From Candidatus Poribacteria bacterium (GTDB lineage: Bacteria > Poribacteria > WGA-4E > JAJDTR01), in assembly GCA_028820655.1 (NCBI GenBank), contig JAPPIK010000006.1:46841-110840 (forward strand): a DNA stretch of 64,000 nucleotides, written 5' to 3'. Below the pieces are notes generated by a model that worked only from the letters and a program-made list of their open reading frames with translations, was not told the DNA's origin and did not search any database. How positions within the stretch are numbered: position 1 is the first letter of the stretch; every line of letters starts with the position of its first letter. Positions 1 to 8,995 of this stretch are shown here, in pieces. The position numbers were made by a program, and so were the translations under genes.

Positions 1-243
1 ACGAAGTATAACCTGACCGAGTTCGATCGCTACCAATTGGTCGCGTATGCCGTCGCAATCCCCGTACTCAATCCCTATTTTGTGGAAAGCCGGTGCGGTT
101 GGAAACCGCACCTACCGTGGGGTACGAAGTATAACCTGACCGAGTTCGATCGCTACCAATTGGTCGCGTATGCCGTCGTAAAACCCTTACTCACTCCCTA
201 TTTTGTGGATAGCCGGTGCGGTTGGAAACCGCACCTACCGTAG
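1..243. repeat. 123-bp tandem repeat with hairpin (two copies, open at window edge)
   Basis: Two near-identical units start at 1 and 124. Each ends in a perfect hairpin with 9-bp arms GGTGCGGTT/AACCGCACC and a GGA loop (92-112 and 215-235). The period is exactly 41 codons, and one plus-strand frame stays open from base 1 to the stop at 241-243, encoding a repeated peptide with the motif RCGWKPHLP. This may be the 3' end of a repetitive gene, or noncoding repeats whose length happens to be a multiple of three. No further unit follows after 243. Confidence 0.8.
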
Positions 244-799
244 GGGCGGTTCGATACATAAACTATGATCGAACCCTACATATATTGTCGCAGTTATTGC
301 GTCATGACTCGAAAAGGGAGTCGAAGCCCGTCGTAGCTTGGCTTCGTGCAAGATTGTTGCTGGTGATTGGAGCGTGCGATTGGGTGCGATATACTGCGAA
401 TATAATATCCCTCCCTCCTCGCGGTACTGAAAGCAACCCCCAAAATTGCGTCAAACGCTATGGCCGGATGCCGACCAGATTTGCTTGACGGCGGACAAAG
501 CGGGCGCCGAACCGGGGCAAGAACGGTTGAGCAGTACGGACTACGTAGAATCAGATTTGACATTTTACCCTGTGGATTTATTAATTTTTGCGTCAATAAA
601 CGGCGCGCAAGGGTGACCAGACTGTCCCCTCAGCGTGACGCTTTGAAGGCGTTTCGACTTCCCCAACGGCGGAAGCCCTTAGTGGCGCCGGCGCGAAAAG
701 GATGCCCTGAGAACAGAGTGCGTACGACACACATTGGATTTTCGTGCGGCGGCATTTCGCCCCACAGGAGTATGGTCGCGACCAACACTAACCGGCTAT
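244..799. other. Gene-poor stretch downstream of a leftward promoter
   Basis: No recognisable gene on either strand. The overlapping open frames here match no family I know. A 41-codon minus-strand frame at 630-755 lies just downstream of the leftward promoter at 800-828 and has a G-rich stretch before its ATG, but its Arg/Phe-rich product is not convincing. An untranslated RNA is an equal possibility. Confidence 0.4.
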
Positions 800-828
800 A
801 TTATACTATACATGTGTATAGTTGTCAA
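800..828 (-). promoter_or_regulatory. Consensus sigma70-type promoter with operator-like palindrome in the spacer
   Basis: On the minus strand TTGACA (823-828) is followed after 17 bp by TATAAT (800-805), a full match to the sigma70 consensus. The spacer and the edge of the -10 box hold an inverted repeat, ACTATACA/TGTATAGT around a 2-bp centre (805-822). A repressor bound there would block the promoter. Transcription would run left into a region with no recognised gene. Confidence 0.65.
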
Positions 829-1002
829 TCTTAGAAACCTGGAGATATTGCGATAAATTTGTACTCGTGGGGCAAACGCGGCTTCCTGTAGCAAATCTCC
901 TTCGCACACTTAACTGTGAAAAACCAAATCAGTTTAGCGGCAAACGTGTACATGCCCGGTTCTATCGGGACTAAATGCAGGGAAGCACATCGACATACTT
1001 CG

Positions 1003-3249
1003 TCAAAATTCAGCCGTTACCCCGAAATAGGGAATCAACGGAAGTTGATTGACTACATCCTGCTCGGTGTAATCGTAATTGTAATCAACCGTGAGCACGT
1101 TCTTGCGATTGTATGCATTCAGGAGTTCCACGTAAATACCCATCTCCCAGTTGTTGAAAGTGAACGATTTGTTGACACGAATATCCAAGCGATGAAATGG
1201 AGGAACCCTCTCGGAGTTTATATCACCGTAGATGGGGCGGTACGTCGGAAGTCCGGTCGTCGGGTGCCGCTCGATCGTTGCATCAATCACGGGAGTATAG
1301 GGATTTCCGGTAGAATATTGCCATTTGGCGCCCACCTCCCACGTCCGCGAGAGCATATAGCTTCCCGTGAGTGTGGTGACATGGGTCTGATCGAACGAAT
1401 ACAAACGCCAAGGATCTCCGGGGCGATCTCGACGCTCGGAACGCACATAAGCGTAGCTTACCCAGCCAAAAAAGCGTGTACCTGCATTATGACGAAGGAA
1501 CAGTTCCAACCCGCGCGCCCTGCCATCTCCCTGATTGAGGTAGATTTCTTCCCTATCGCTCGTAACGAGGTTGCTCAAATCCCTATAGTAGCCGGCGACC
1601 TTAAATTCGGTCCGACCCGTAAGTTGCCGCTCCAACTCCAAGATATAGTGGCTTGCTTCGCTTGATTTTACATCGGGGTTGCCGAAATCGGGAAAATTGA
1701 GCGGCGGTTGCGGGCTTTGTTCATACCTCCCGTAAGCGAAGCGAACTTCCGAACCACTCGGAATTCGGAACTTTAAACTAGCTCTTGGACCGAGCGAAAC
1801 CTCGTCGGTCAAGTTCAGATAGTCGATTCGAAAACCGGCTGCGATCGATAGAAACGGGGCGGGGCGATACCGGTGTTGCAGGTATGTTTCTATACGGTTG
1901 TAGCGCACTCCGATCTCGCTCCGAATCTTTTCCTCGAACGTGAAATCGAAATCCGGGTCGCCTTCGTCCGGCCTGCGCGGAAAGAAGGCGGCGCCGGTGG
2001 TAGGCGCGGTGGCTAACAACAGTCCGGACTCCAGCCGATGACCGGATGTAAAACGAAAGGTCAAATCCTGACGTACTTGATAGTTGGAGACCCCGATCTT
2101 CAAAAACAACCCCTGACCAAAATTGAGATTGAAGTGGTTAAATGAGCGCGTAAGTGACAGATAGGAGGTGAGTCGATCGGTAAACAGGGAGCGTAGGTGA
2201 ATCCCCTGACCGTCGAAGCCGTTTTCAAAAAGGAACCTGCCCGCTAAAGTCGGATCGCCGCTGACATCCTTCAGACCCAACTTGAGTTTCATGAAATCGT
2301 CCGCAGCGAATGCGTTTGCGGTAACCTCGTGTTTTTCGCTCAGATTATACGCGGCTTTAAACTGATAATCCCAAAAACGGGGAAATGCGGTGATCTGCTC
2401 GACTTCGATAGGGAGCAGTTCCACATGGCTACGCCTTCCGCCCAAATACCACGAACCTTTTGCTCTGATCGGTCCCTCCAATAGCCCCTCCGAATAGAGA
2501 AGGTTCAAATTCAGTTTGCCGCCGAGTTGCTGCTCATTGCCTCGTCGTGAATAGATGTCAATGATGGCTTGTGCATCCGTCCCATATTCTGCACCGAAAC
2601 CTCCGGCATAGACGTCGATTCTTTCAATAATCTCGGAACTCAGTGTTGAAACGAGACCACCGAAGTGATACGGATACCCGATGGGCGAACGGTCAAAGTA
2701 GAAGACATTATCTTCCGGTGCGCCGCCGCGGATGTACAGTGCCCCGTTGAAATCGTTAGCGACAGTGATTGACGGAAGTACCGGCAACGCGCGAAGGGCA
2801 TCGCCTGCCGTACCGGGTATTCGCTTAATCTCCAGCGCTTTCATGCTTTGACGGCCGACCGTAGCGGGAAAACCCTCGGTGGTAACAATCACCTCGTCAA
2901 ATAGGAATCCGACTTTTTCGAGGTGCACGACCACGCGGGCCATATTACCCGGTTCGACAGTGACGACCGGTGCCTCGGAGGCGTAGTAACCCGCTGCCGA
3001 TATGAGGATCTTATATTCGCCCGGAGGAAGATTGTTGAATTGAAATATTCCCTTAGCGTCGGTAGAAACCGCACGTTCCGCATAGTCGGCCAAACGTACC
3101 TCCGCCCCCGCTATCGGCCGCATTGTGCCTTTGTGAAGTATTGTCCCTAAAATCCCCGCGTCACTAGGGGTAGATTCCCGAGAGAAACCGGGAGGAAGGA
3201 AAAGCGGCAGAATGAGCAGGGCAATTGACATCTGACGAATCGAGCGCAT
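1003..3249 (-). CDS. TonB-dependent receptor with N-terminal carboxypeptidase-regulatory-like domain
   Basis: Outer-membrane receptor for energised uptake of a ligand that cannot be identified from sequence. Of several possible starts I chose the ATG at 3249 because it gives a clean signal peptide (MRSIRQMSIALLILPLFL...). A CarboxypepD_reg-like beta-sandwich follows at about residues 30-115 (PIAGAEVRLADY, GEYKILISAAGYY), then a plug domain at about 120-235 (LYIRGGAPEDNVFYFD, IDVYAGGFGAEYG) and a long beta-barrel. The protein ends in Phe (YFGVTAEF), typical of barrels inserted by BamA. At about 748 aa the length is normal. It stands alone; no TonB/ExbBD or transporter genes are adjacent. Confidence 0.9.
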   Translation of the reverse strand: MRSIRQMSIALLILPLFLPPGFSRESTPSDAGILGTILHKGTMRPIAGAEVRLADYAERAVSTDAKGIFQFNNLPPGEYKILISAAGYYASEAPVVTVEPGNMARVVVHLEKVGFLFDEVIVTTEGFPATVGRQSMKALEIKRIPGTAGDALRALPVLPSITVANDFNGALYIRGGAPEDNVFYFDRSPIGYPYHFGGLVSTLSSEIIERIDVYAGGFGAEYGTDAQAIIDIYSRRGNEQQLGGKLNLNLLYSEGLLEGPIRAKGSWYLGGRRSHVELLPIEVEQITAFPRFWDYQFKAAYNLSEKHEVTANAFAADDFMKLKLGLKDVSGDPTLAGRFLFENGFDGQGIHLRSLFTDRLTSYLSLTRSFNHFNLNFGQGLFLKIGVSNYQVRQDLTFRFTSGHRLESGLLLATAPTTGAAFFPRRPDEGDPDFDFTFEEKIRSEIGVRYNRIETYLQHRYRPAPFLSIAAGFRIDYLNLTDEVSLGPRASLKFRIPSGSEVRFAYGRYEQSPQPPLNFPDFGNPDVKSSEASHYILELERQLTGRTEFKVAGYYRDLSNLVTSDREEIYLNQGDGRARGLELFLRHNAGTRFFGWVSYAYVRSERRDRPGDPWRLYSFDQTHVTTLTGSYMLSRTWEVGAKWQYSTGNPYTPVIDATIERHPTTGLPTYRPIYGDINSERVPPFHRLDIRVNKSFTFNNWEMGIYVELLNAYNRKNVLTVDYNYDYTEQDVVNQLPLIPYFGVTAEF

Positions 3250-3750
3250 TTCGATGAAAATCAGTCGGGTGGAAACTGCGGCAAAAGTAGGCATGGAATC
3301 GGACGACATAACTAACATTTTTGAGCGCTTGGGGGCGAAAGATTCTAACACATCGTGGAAGATTCAATCAAACAAATCTGCCCCCTGATGACGCGCCGCT
3401 ACTCTACTGCGCCTCGTGCCGCATCGCTATCCCCCGCGGCGTTTTCCTTATTGGCCCGGCTCCGGCACGCAGGGTGTCGAGGAATCAACTTTACAGGACA
3501 CTCGGGATGATATAAAATAAGTAGAATCCAAGATCCGGCAATATGATCCGGTCATTCGCTACGATTGACCGGCTAGATGATTGAGGGTAAAGTCGCATCT
3601 GGGAACCCGGTATTTTAAGAGATCAGATTCCTCGTGCATCTCACGGCTACAACTCCAAAGAGCACACGGAGGTCCGTGCTTTTCTCTCAATGGCGAATTC
3701 CTTGCAGTATAAATGGATTAAGCGCTATCAGCATCAAGGAGAAGGTGGAC
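3250..3750. other. Divergent intergenic region with strong hairpin
   Basis: Lies between the TonB receptor (leftward) and the membrane protein at 3751 (rightward). A hairpin at 3548-3572 has arms CCGGTCATTCG/CGATTGACCGG with a CTA loop and one T-T mismatch. No T-run follows, so it does not look like an intrinsic terminator. No gene is recognisable. Confidence 0.5.
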
Positions 3751-5064
3751 ATGGGAAACTCGTCAAAGAATCAACCGACGGTGGCTATCGACAAATGGCT
3801 CTCCGAGGGCAGAACAATACATAAACGGCACCGCTTCACCTTTTTCTTCGCCAGTATCGTAGGCACGATCACCTGCACACCTCTGTCAGTCTTCATTATT
3901 GGAATTGTGGGATCGCGATTGTGGATGCACAACTCCAATGCAGTCGGGGGATCGGGTGCATTTGCCGGGTCGTCGCAACCATGGATCTTTGCCCCTTTGG
4001 CAATTATTAGTGTGCCGTTATTGGTGTTTCTTTTTGGACCACTGTATGCCGGATTATGCTTTATGGGACTGAAGTCGATGCGCGGAGAGAAACCCCGGAT
4101 CCGTGACATCTTTATGGGGTTCGATCGATTTTGGGGAACATGCTTCTTGTGGTTAATAGTTCCGGTTGGTGTTTTCATTCTGGTCTCGACCGTGGTTGGT
4201 GTTCTCTTGGTTCCGCTGCTTTGGGCAACGGCTATGCTGGCGTTTCCACTGTTGATTGACCAACAACTGGGGGTTTTTGCCGCCATGTCCACCGCTTTCC
4301 GTACCGTGTTAACGTGGAAGAATTGGTGGAGGTTTTGGTTCTTTGGACTGGTGTTGACGTTCCTCGGCTACACCGGCATCGTCGTATTCGGGATCGGTAT
4401 TTTCGTTACGCTTCCACTTGCAATCTGCGTACAGATGATCGCCTATCGTGAAATCTTCAAACCTCAGGAGGTTTTGTTGAATGAGGTCACCAAGCCGGGC
4501 GACCAATATCCTTCCATGCTTAAAGGGAAGTACATTCAACTCATCTCACAGATACGGGAACTTCGAGATAGGATTTTCGAGGCGATCGATTCCGCCAATG
4601 AAGGAGTTCAACCGCTGCTGGAATCATCAATCGAGCACATCGGGGGCGTGGTCTCCAAAGCGGCAGAACTCATTAATCGCTTGCAACAGATTGAAGACTA
4701 TCTGCAGACGTCAAGCATACAAACTCTTTGCCGCGAGAGGGACGACATAGAAGGGAAACTCTCAACCGCAAACAACGCAGCGGTCGCTTTACAGTATGAG
4801 GAGGCACTGAAGACACTCAAGGACAGGCTTGCAAATCATGAGCACTTGACAAACTTTGCGGCTCAAATTCGTGCGCAACTGACCACGATTCGTATTTCTC
4901 TGGATAATGCGCTAGCCAAGATCGTCAGAATCAAGACCACCGAAGTTGGAAACGCTAGTTTTGAAAGCGACGATGTTTCCAAAGAGTTGCAAAGTTTGCG
5001 AATTGAGATGGATGCGTTACTGGATAGCCTGAACGAAATGGAGGGCGGCTTACCGCGCTCGTAG
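3751..5064 (+). CDS. Polytopic membrane protein with C-terminal coiled coil, function unknown
   Basis: About 437 aa. The ATG at 3751 is preferred over upstream alternatives because AAGGAGAAGG lies just before it. The N-terminal half has about four to six hydrophobic membrane segments (for example FTFFFASIVGTITC, WLIVPVGVFILVSTVVG, FFGLVLTFLGYTGIVVFGIG). The C-terminal 200 residues are charged and helical, rich in Leu/Glu/Lys heptad-like stretches (ELRDRIFEAIDSA, LQQIEDYLQ, LRIEMDALLDSLNEMEG), suggesting a cytoplasmic coiled coil. The membrane half resembles generic small-molecule-exporter-like or DUF-type integral proteins, but no family can be named. It converges with the MoxR gene. Confidence 0.7.
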   Translation: MGNSSKNQPTVAIDKWLSEGRTIHKRHRFTFFFASIVGTITCTPLSVFIIGIVGSRLWMHNSNAVGGSGAFAGSSQPWIFAPLAIISVPLLVFLFGPLYAGLCFMGLKSMRGEKPRIRDIFMGFDRFWGTCFLWLIVPVGVFILVSTVVGVLLVPLLWATAMLAFPLLIDQQLGVFAAMSTAFRTVLTWKNWWRFWFFGLVLTFLGYTGIVVFGIGIFVTLPLAICVQMIAYREIFKPQEVLLNEVTKPGDQYPSMLKGKYIQLISQIRELRDRIFEAIDSANEGVQPLLESSIEHIGGVVSKAAELINRLQQIEDYLQTSSIQTLCRERDDIEGKLSTANNAAVALQYEEALKTLKDRLANHEHLTNFAAQIRAQLTTIRISLDNALAKIVRIKTTEVGNASFESDDVSKELQSLRIEMDALLDSLNEMEGGLPRS

Positions 5065-5213
5065 GAACGACGATGAATAGCGCATCATTCTCATGATTCT
5101 TCTTTAATCCGAGGAAGCATGCCAAACTTAGAGGAGACGGAATTCGCTCACCTTGGATTCCGGAAAACGAAGGGAATTATCTTCTGCGTTGCTTTCGTCG
5201 CGAACCACAGCAA

Positions 5214-6197
5214 TTATGCTTCCGACAGCGTTTCCAGGACGTCGTTGATAAGCTCGTCAGACTTTACCCCTTCCCCCTCACCCTCATAATTTAGAAGAAT
5301 GCGGTGGCGCAGTGCGGGCAAAGCGACGGCATGGATGTCCTCGAACGCGACGTTATAGCGCTCATCGAGCAGCGCCCTGATTTTGGCAGTCAACGTAACC
5401 GCCTGCACACCGCGAATGCTCGCGCCCAACTGGACGTAGCGTTTGACTCGCTCCGGCGCATCCTGACGGTCCGGGTGCGTCAGACAGATGAGTCGGATGA
5501 TATAACGCTCGACGTGTTCGGCAATCGGGACGCGGCGCACCAATTGGCGCATCCAATTGATAGTCTCGGCATCAATGATTGCTTCAATGGCAGTTTCCAC
5601 GTCCGAGGTTGTACGCCGCAAGATTTCCAACATCTGATCCTCGTCCGGAAAATCCACATGAAGCTTGAAAAGAAATCGGTCAAGTTGAGCCTCCGGCAAA
5701 GGGTAGGTTCCCTCCATCTCCAATGGATTCTGAGTGGCAAGAACGCAGAAGGGTTCGTCAAGTATATGGCTTGTTTGGGCGACGCTTACGGTGTGCTCTT
5801 GCATCGCTTCAAGCAGTGCGGATTGGGTGCGGGGTGTCGCGCGATTGATTTCATCGGCAAGCACAATCTGCGCAAAGATTGGTCCTCGTTGAAACTCAAA
5901 CTGCTTTCTTCCCTCCGAATCCTCCACCAACAGGGTAGTACCGGTAATATCCGAAGGCATCATATCGGGCGTGAATTGAATCCGCTTGAACGATAGATGA
6001 AGCGCTTCGCTCAAAGTATGAACCAGCCGGGTCTTCCCCAAACCGGGCACCCCTTCCAGTAACACATGTCCGTTTGCCAGCAGACAGAGCAGCACACCTT
6101 CAATAACCTCGTCTTGACCGGTAATGCGTTTGTGCACTTCCGATTTTACGCTGGAGAAATTATCCCGAAACTGTCCTACCTGCTCTTCCAAATCCAT
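5214..6197 (-). CDS. MoxR-family AAA+ ATPase
   Basis: Chaperone-like AAA+ ATPase; MoxR proteins typically help mature or activate metal-dependent or envelope complexes together with von Willebrand A (VWA) proteins. Walker A is GVPGLGKT (about residues 49-56), Walker B is LADEIN, and the family signature follows: ATQNPLEMEGTYPLPEAQLDRF. Starting at the ATG at 6197 (MDLEEQVGQF) the protein is 327 aa, usual for the family. MoxR genes normally sit beside a DUF58 and VWA/BatA genes. Here it stands alone, while two VWA-type genes are found far away at 33592 and 42503. Confidence 0.92.
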   Translation of the reverse strand: MDLEEQVGQFRDNFSSVKSEVHKRITGQDEVIEGVLLCLLANGHVLLEGVPGLGKTRLVHTLSEALHLSFKRIQFTPDMMPSDITGTTLLVEDSEGRKQFEFQRGPIFAQIVLADEINRATPRTQSALLEAMQEHTVSVAQTSHILDEPFCVLATQNPLEMEGTYPLPEAQLDRFLFKLHVDFPDEDQMLEILRRTTSDVETAIEAIIDAETINWMRQLVRRVPIAEHVERYIIRLICLTHPDRQDAPERVKRYVQLGASIRGVQAVTLTAKIRALLDERYNVAFEDIHAVALPALRHRILLNYEGEGEGVKSDELINDVLETLSEA

Positions 6198-6401
6198 GAT
6201 TGAGAACCGCTGGTTCAAGATGTAAACTGCCTTCAGTAACGTGATGTGAACTGCGGTCTCATTATACCAGAAAGGTGGGAACCATTCCAATCAAAACGGA
6301 TTGCCTACCGTGTGTGCGCAAATTAGCGCTTGACCAAACTTCGATGGATCATTATAATTCGGGCTTAGCCGAGATTACATCAATGGAAATCGCGAAGGCC
6401 C

Positions 6402-7511
6402 ATGCCTGATGTCATTGCAGGAGATATCGAACAATCGAAGAGCCTCGAACCTGTCTTCGCGGCTTTCGAGCGAGATCACGCCGGATTCAAAATTGGATGT
6501 GCACATTTTGAGGGCGATGAGGGTGAACTTACCACGGAGTATGGGGGTGTGCGTTATATCTGGATTGATAACGGCTCCGGGGAGGTTCTATTGGAATTGG
6601 GCTATCGAACACAGGAGGGCGATGGCGAGAGATTGCCAACCTGCTACGAAGCCGACGAATGCGACGACAAGACGTGGTCGACACTGGAAACATTTGCCGA
6701 CAACCTAAGCACCATTCACGAGCAAATTCGTCCGTCCGTCGAGACAATTCTGAATCGGATTTCCGATCGAACACTTTCCGGTGATGTCGCCGGCGAAATC
6801 CGATCACTGGTGGCAACCGGCATACCGCCCGTTGAGTGGGCAACCCGCCCCAAAGTACGCCGCGCTTTTGATTTGCTGCTGGAAGGCTTTTCGATTATCG
6901 GTTGGTCAACAAAACTGATTACTTCGTTCGAGAAGATTGAAGCAGGCGATCAACTCATCATTGAGCCGGACGAGCCGCTTCATGTACGCGGGAACTTCCG
7001 GTATTGGTGGATTGAGGACGCCAATAGCTTTATGACGCATCTTACCAAGACTCGCCGCTTACGCTATTTGCGAAACATTACACATGGGCGTGAATCCCAA
7101 TTGGACGAGTTTAACCGGTTACCGGCGGCTTGGCACTGCAACACTGAAATTGAGAATAATTCCGATGGAGTCAACAGCGTCAACAGCCGCGTCGCAAACA
7201 TCGCATCGGATCACTCGCAACCCCACTATCACCCAGCGGCGCCAATCGGTGGCGGCAAACCGCAGCACGAACTCTACTTTATCATGAATCCCGATGTGTT
7301 TGCTCTCGATTCGCGCGGAGGCAAGGGTCACATGCGCGCTTTTCCCGACCTCCAAAATCCCTCACGGTATGAAGAGTTCCCACTAAAACCGGGGAATGTC
7401 GTTTATGTTCCGCCAGACACCGGTCATCAAGTCAATGATGTTTTTCTGAATACTGTTGCACTTCCCGGTTTCAAACCGTTTAACACGATTCATTTAGAGC
7501 AATCCGTTTGA
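6402..7511 (+). CDS. Cupin-domain protein with unrecognised N-terminal region
   Basis: 369 aa. The C-terminal third (about residues 265-369) has cupin features: histidines in QPHYHPAAP and HELYFIMNP, then the second motif LKPGNVVYVPPDTGHQVND. Together these suggest a metal-binding beta-barrel. Residues 1-250 are acidic and match no family I can name; a central patch (DQLIIEPDEPLHVRGNFRYWWIED) may be another beta-rich segment. No signal peptide is evident, so it is probably cytoplasmic. The substrate cannot be inferred. The small membrane protein and the molybdoenzyme follow on the same strand. Confidence 0.75.
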   Translation: MPDVIAGDIEQSKSLEPVFAAFERDHAGFKIGCAHFEGDEGELTTEYGGVRYIWIDNGSGEVLLELGYRTQEGDGERLPTCYEADECDDKTWSTLETFADNLSTIHEQIRPSVETILNRISDRTLSGDVAGEIRSLVATGIPPVEWATRPKVRRAFDLLLEGFSIIGWSTKLITSFEKIEAGDQLIIEPDEPLHVRGNFRYWWIEDANSFMTHLTKTRRLRYLRNITHGRESQLDEFNRLPAAWHCNTEIENNSDGVNSVNSRVANIASDHSQPHYHPAAPIGGGKPQHELYFIMNPDVFALDSRGGKGHMRAFPDLQNPSRYEEFPLKPGNVVYVPPDTGHQVNDVFLNTVALPGFKPFNTIHLEQSV

Positions 7512-7575
7512 CGGCAGCACTCGCGGCAAGTTGGATTTTATCGTAAGACATGTTAATCAGCGGAGGAATTCGGTT

Positions 7576-7785
7576 GTGGGAACATGGTATGAGAACAAAG
7601 TCCTTTTAAACACATTCATCACCATTATGGTGGTCTCGTTTTTGATGTTCATTGTGCAACGATCCACTCCGATTGGGCGGTGGGGACTCGTCATTTTCTT
7701 GACCGCGGGAACGATGATCATGATTAGAGGGGTCGTACGGATTACAATGCGTATGCGGAAGAGCAGCGCGAATGCCAAGAAATAA
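7576..7785 (+). CDS. Small two-helix membrane protein
   Basis: 69 aa from the GTG at 7576, which has GGAGGA 9 bases upstream; an in-frame TTG at 7531 has no such site. Two hydrophobic segments (TFITIMVVSFLMFIV and WGLVIFLTAGTMIMI) are separated by a short polar turn, and the C-terminus is basic (RMRKSSANAKK), so both ends are probably cytoplasmic. It lies 20 bp before the molybdoenzyme ATG at 7805 and may be co-transcribed with it. Family unknown. Confidence 0.6.
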   Translation: MGTWYENKVLLNTFITIMVVSFLMFIVQRSTPIGRWGLVIFLTAGTMIMIRGVVRITMRMRKSSANAKK

Positions 7786-7804
7786 GGAGCCCAAAAGAGA
7801 GACG

Positions 7805-8800
7805 ATGAAACGCAGAAAATTTGTAAAGATTCTAGCGATCAGCGCTGCCGGGGCTGCGTTGCCGATAGGCGATTTTGAGGCGGCGGGTGTAACCGGCCCC
7901 ATACTCAAACCCGGTTCGATGATCACCAGCATCCCCGATTTCTACAAACTGCAAATAGGAAACGTTCCGGCGATTAATGCTGCTCCCACCCACTGGAAGC
8001 TGCTCGTCACGGGGCTGGTTGAGAAGAACCAACTATTCACGTATGCGGACATCACTAGTATGCCTTCGATTACCGCGATGCGGACGCTGAAGTGTATCGG
8101 AGATGATTTCGGCACCACTCAGATGAGCAATGCCGAGTGGACGGGCGTTCCGCTGCGGGTTTTCCTCGATAAAGCCGGCATCAAGCCGGAGGCTGAAGTT
8201 GTCGTCTTCCGATGCAGGGATAGCTACCATACGGCTATCCCGATAGCCGATGCCATGCGCGAGGAAACCCTGTTGGCGTACAAGATGAACGGTGTGGATC
8301 TCCCTAAAGAACACGGTTATCCCATCCGTCTGCTCAACCCCGGCCACTACGGCACCAAAAATCCGAAGTGGATCATCACTATTCAATTGGCAAAGAAGCA
8401 TGAAGGATACTGGGAGAAACGGGGATGGGATCCGGTGGCGAGTGTCAAGTTGGCGACGATGATCGGCACACCGGAGAAGGATTCGACAATTAAGGCGGGG
8501 AAAACCTATACAATTAGCGGCGCCGCATTCGACAGCGGAAACCACGGTGGAATCAGGAGTGTTGAAGTCAGCCTTGACGAAGGAAAAACTTGGAAGGCGG
8601 CTGAAATATGGGCGAGTGATTCACCGCTGGCATGGACGCTCTGGAAATGCACTTGGCGGGCGCCGGACGAGGAGGGGCCGGTTAACGTCTACGCCAGAGC
8701 CACCGCCAATGACGGCTTGATGCAAAAAGCCACGGGCTTTGACTCGGCCCCGGCCGGCGCGGTCAGCTATCATACTGTCGAAGCGAAGGTTGCCAAGTAA
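7805..8800 (+). CDS. Sulfite-oxidase-family molybdopterin oxidoreductase
   Basis: 331 aa from the ATG at 7805. The N-terminus MKRRKFVKILAISAAGAALP looks like a Tat or lipid-free export signal (paired basic residues, then a hydrophobic core), so the enzyme is probably periplasmic. The molybdopterin-binding fold follows, with Cys97 in TLKCIGDDFG as the expected Mo ligand and substrate-pocket segments RCRDSYHTAIP and HGYPIRLLNPGHYG. The C-terminal part (about 220-331) is the Ig-like dimerisation domain seen in sulfite oxidase and its relatives (VEVSLDEGKTWKAAEI, WTLWKCTW). The true electron donor is unknown. No cytochrome or YedZ-type partner is adjacent. Confidence 0.9.
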   Translation: MKRRKFVKILAISAAGAALPIGDFEAAGVTGPILKPGSMITSIPDFYKLQIGNVPAINAAPTHWKLLVTGLVEKNQLFTYADITSMPSITAMRTLKCIGDDFGTTQMSNAEWTGVPLRVFLDKAGIKPEAEVVVFRCRDSYHTAIPIADAMREETLLAYKMNGVDLPKEHGYPIRLLNPGHYGTKNPKWIITIQLAKKHEGYWEKRGWDPVASVKLATMIGTPEKDSTIKAGKTYTISGAAFDSGNHGGIRSVEVSLDEGKTWKAAEIWASDSPLAWTLWKCTWRAPDEEGPVNVYARATANDGLMQKATGFDSAPAGAVSYHTVEAKVAK

Positions 8801-8995
8801 TACGACTTCAAATTCTGGATGTTACAGCCGATCCGAGACGCGCATTCAAGGGAAATCTATCGCCCGCACTATCCGTTCGGTTGATTGCTACTACGAACCC
8901 CGGGTTCTTGTAACTCAAGGATTACGAATTGGTATAAAAGTCGGTCTTGCTTTTTGAAAGACTGAACTCAATTTGAGAGGGCGGCGCAGACGCTA

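Noticed and set aside
294-834. Overlapping 100- to 124-codon frames on both strands
   Set aside because: Arg/Ser/Pro-rich translations with no family features or ribosome-binding sites; consistent with chance frames.
916-1665. A 249-codon plus-strand frame
   Set aside because: Lies antisense over the TonB receptor 3' end; no recognisable motifs, and the receptor frame is clearly the real one.
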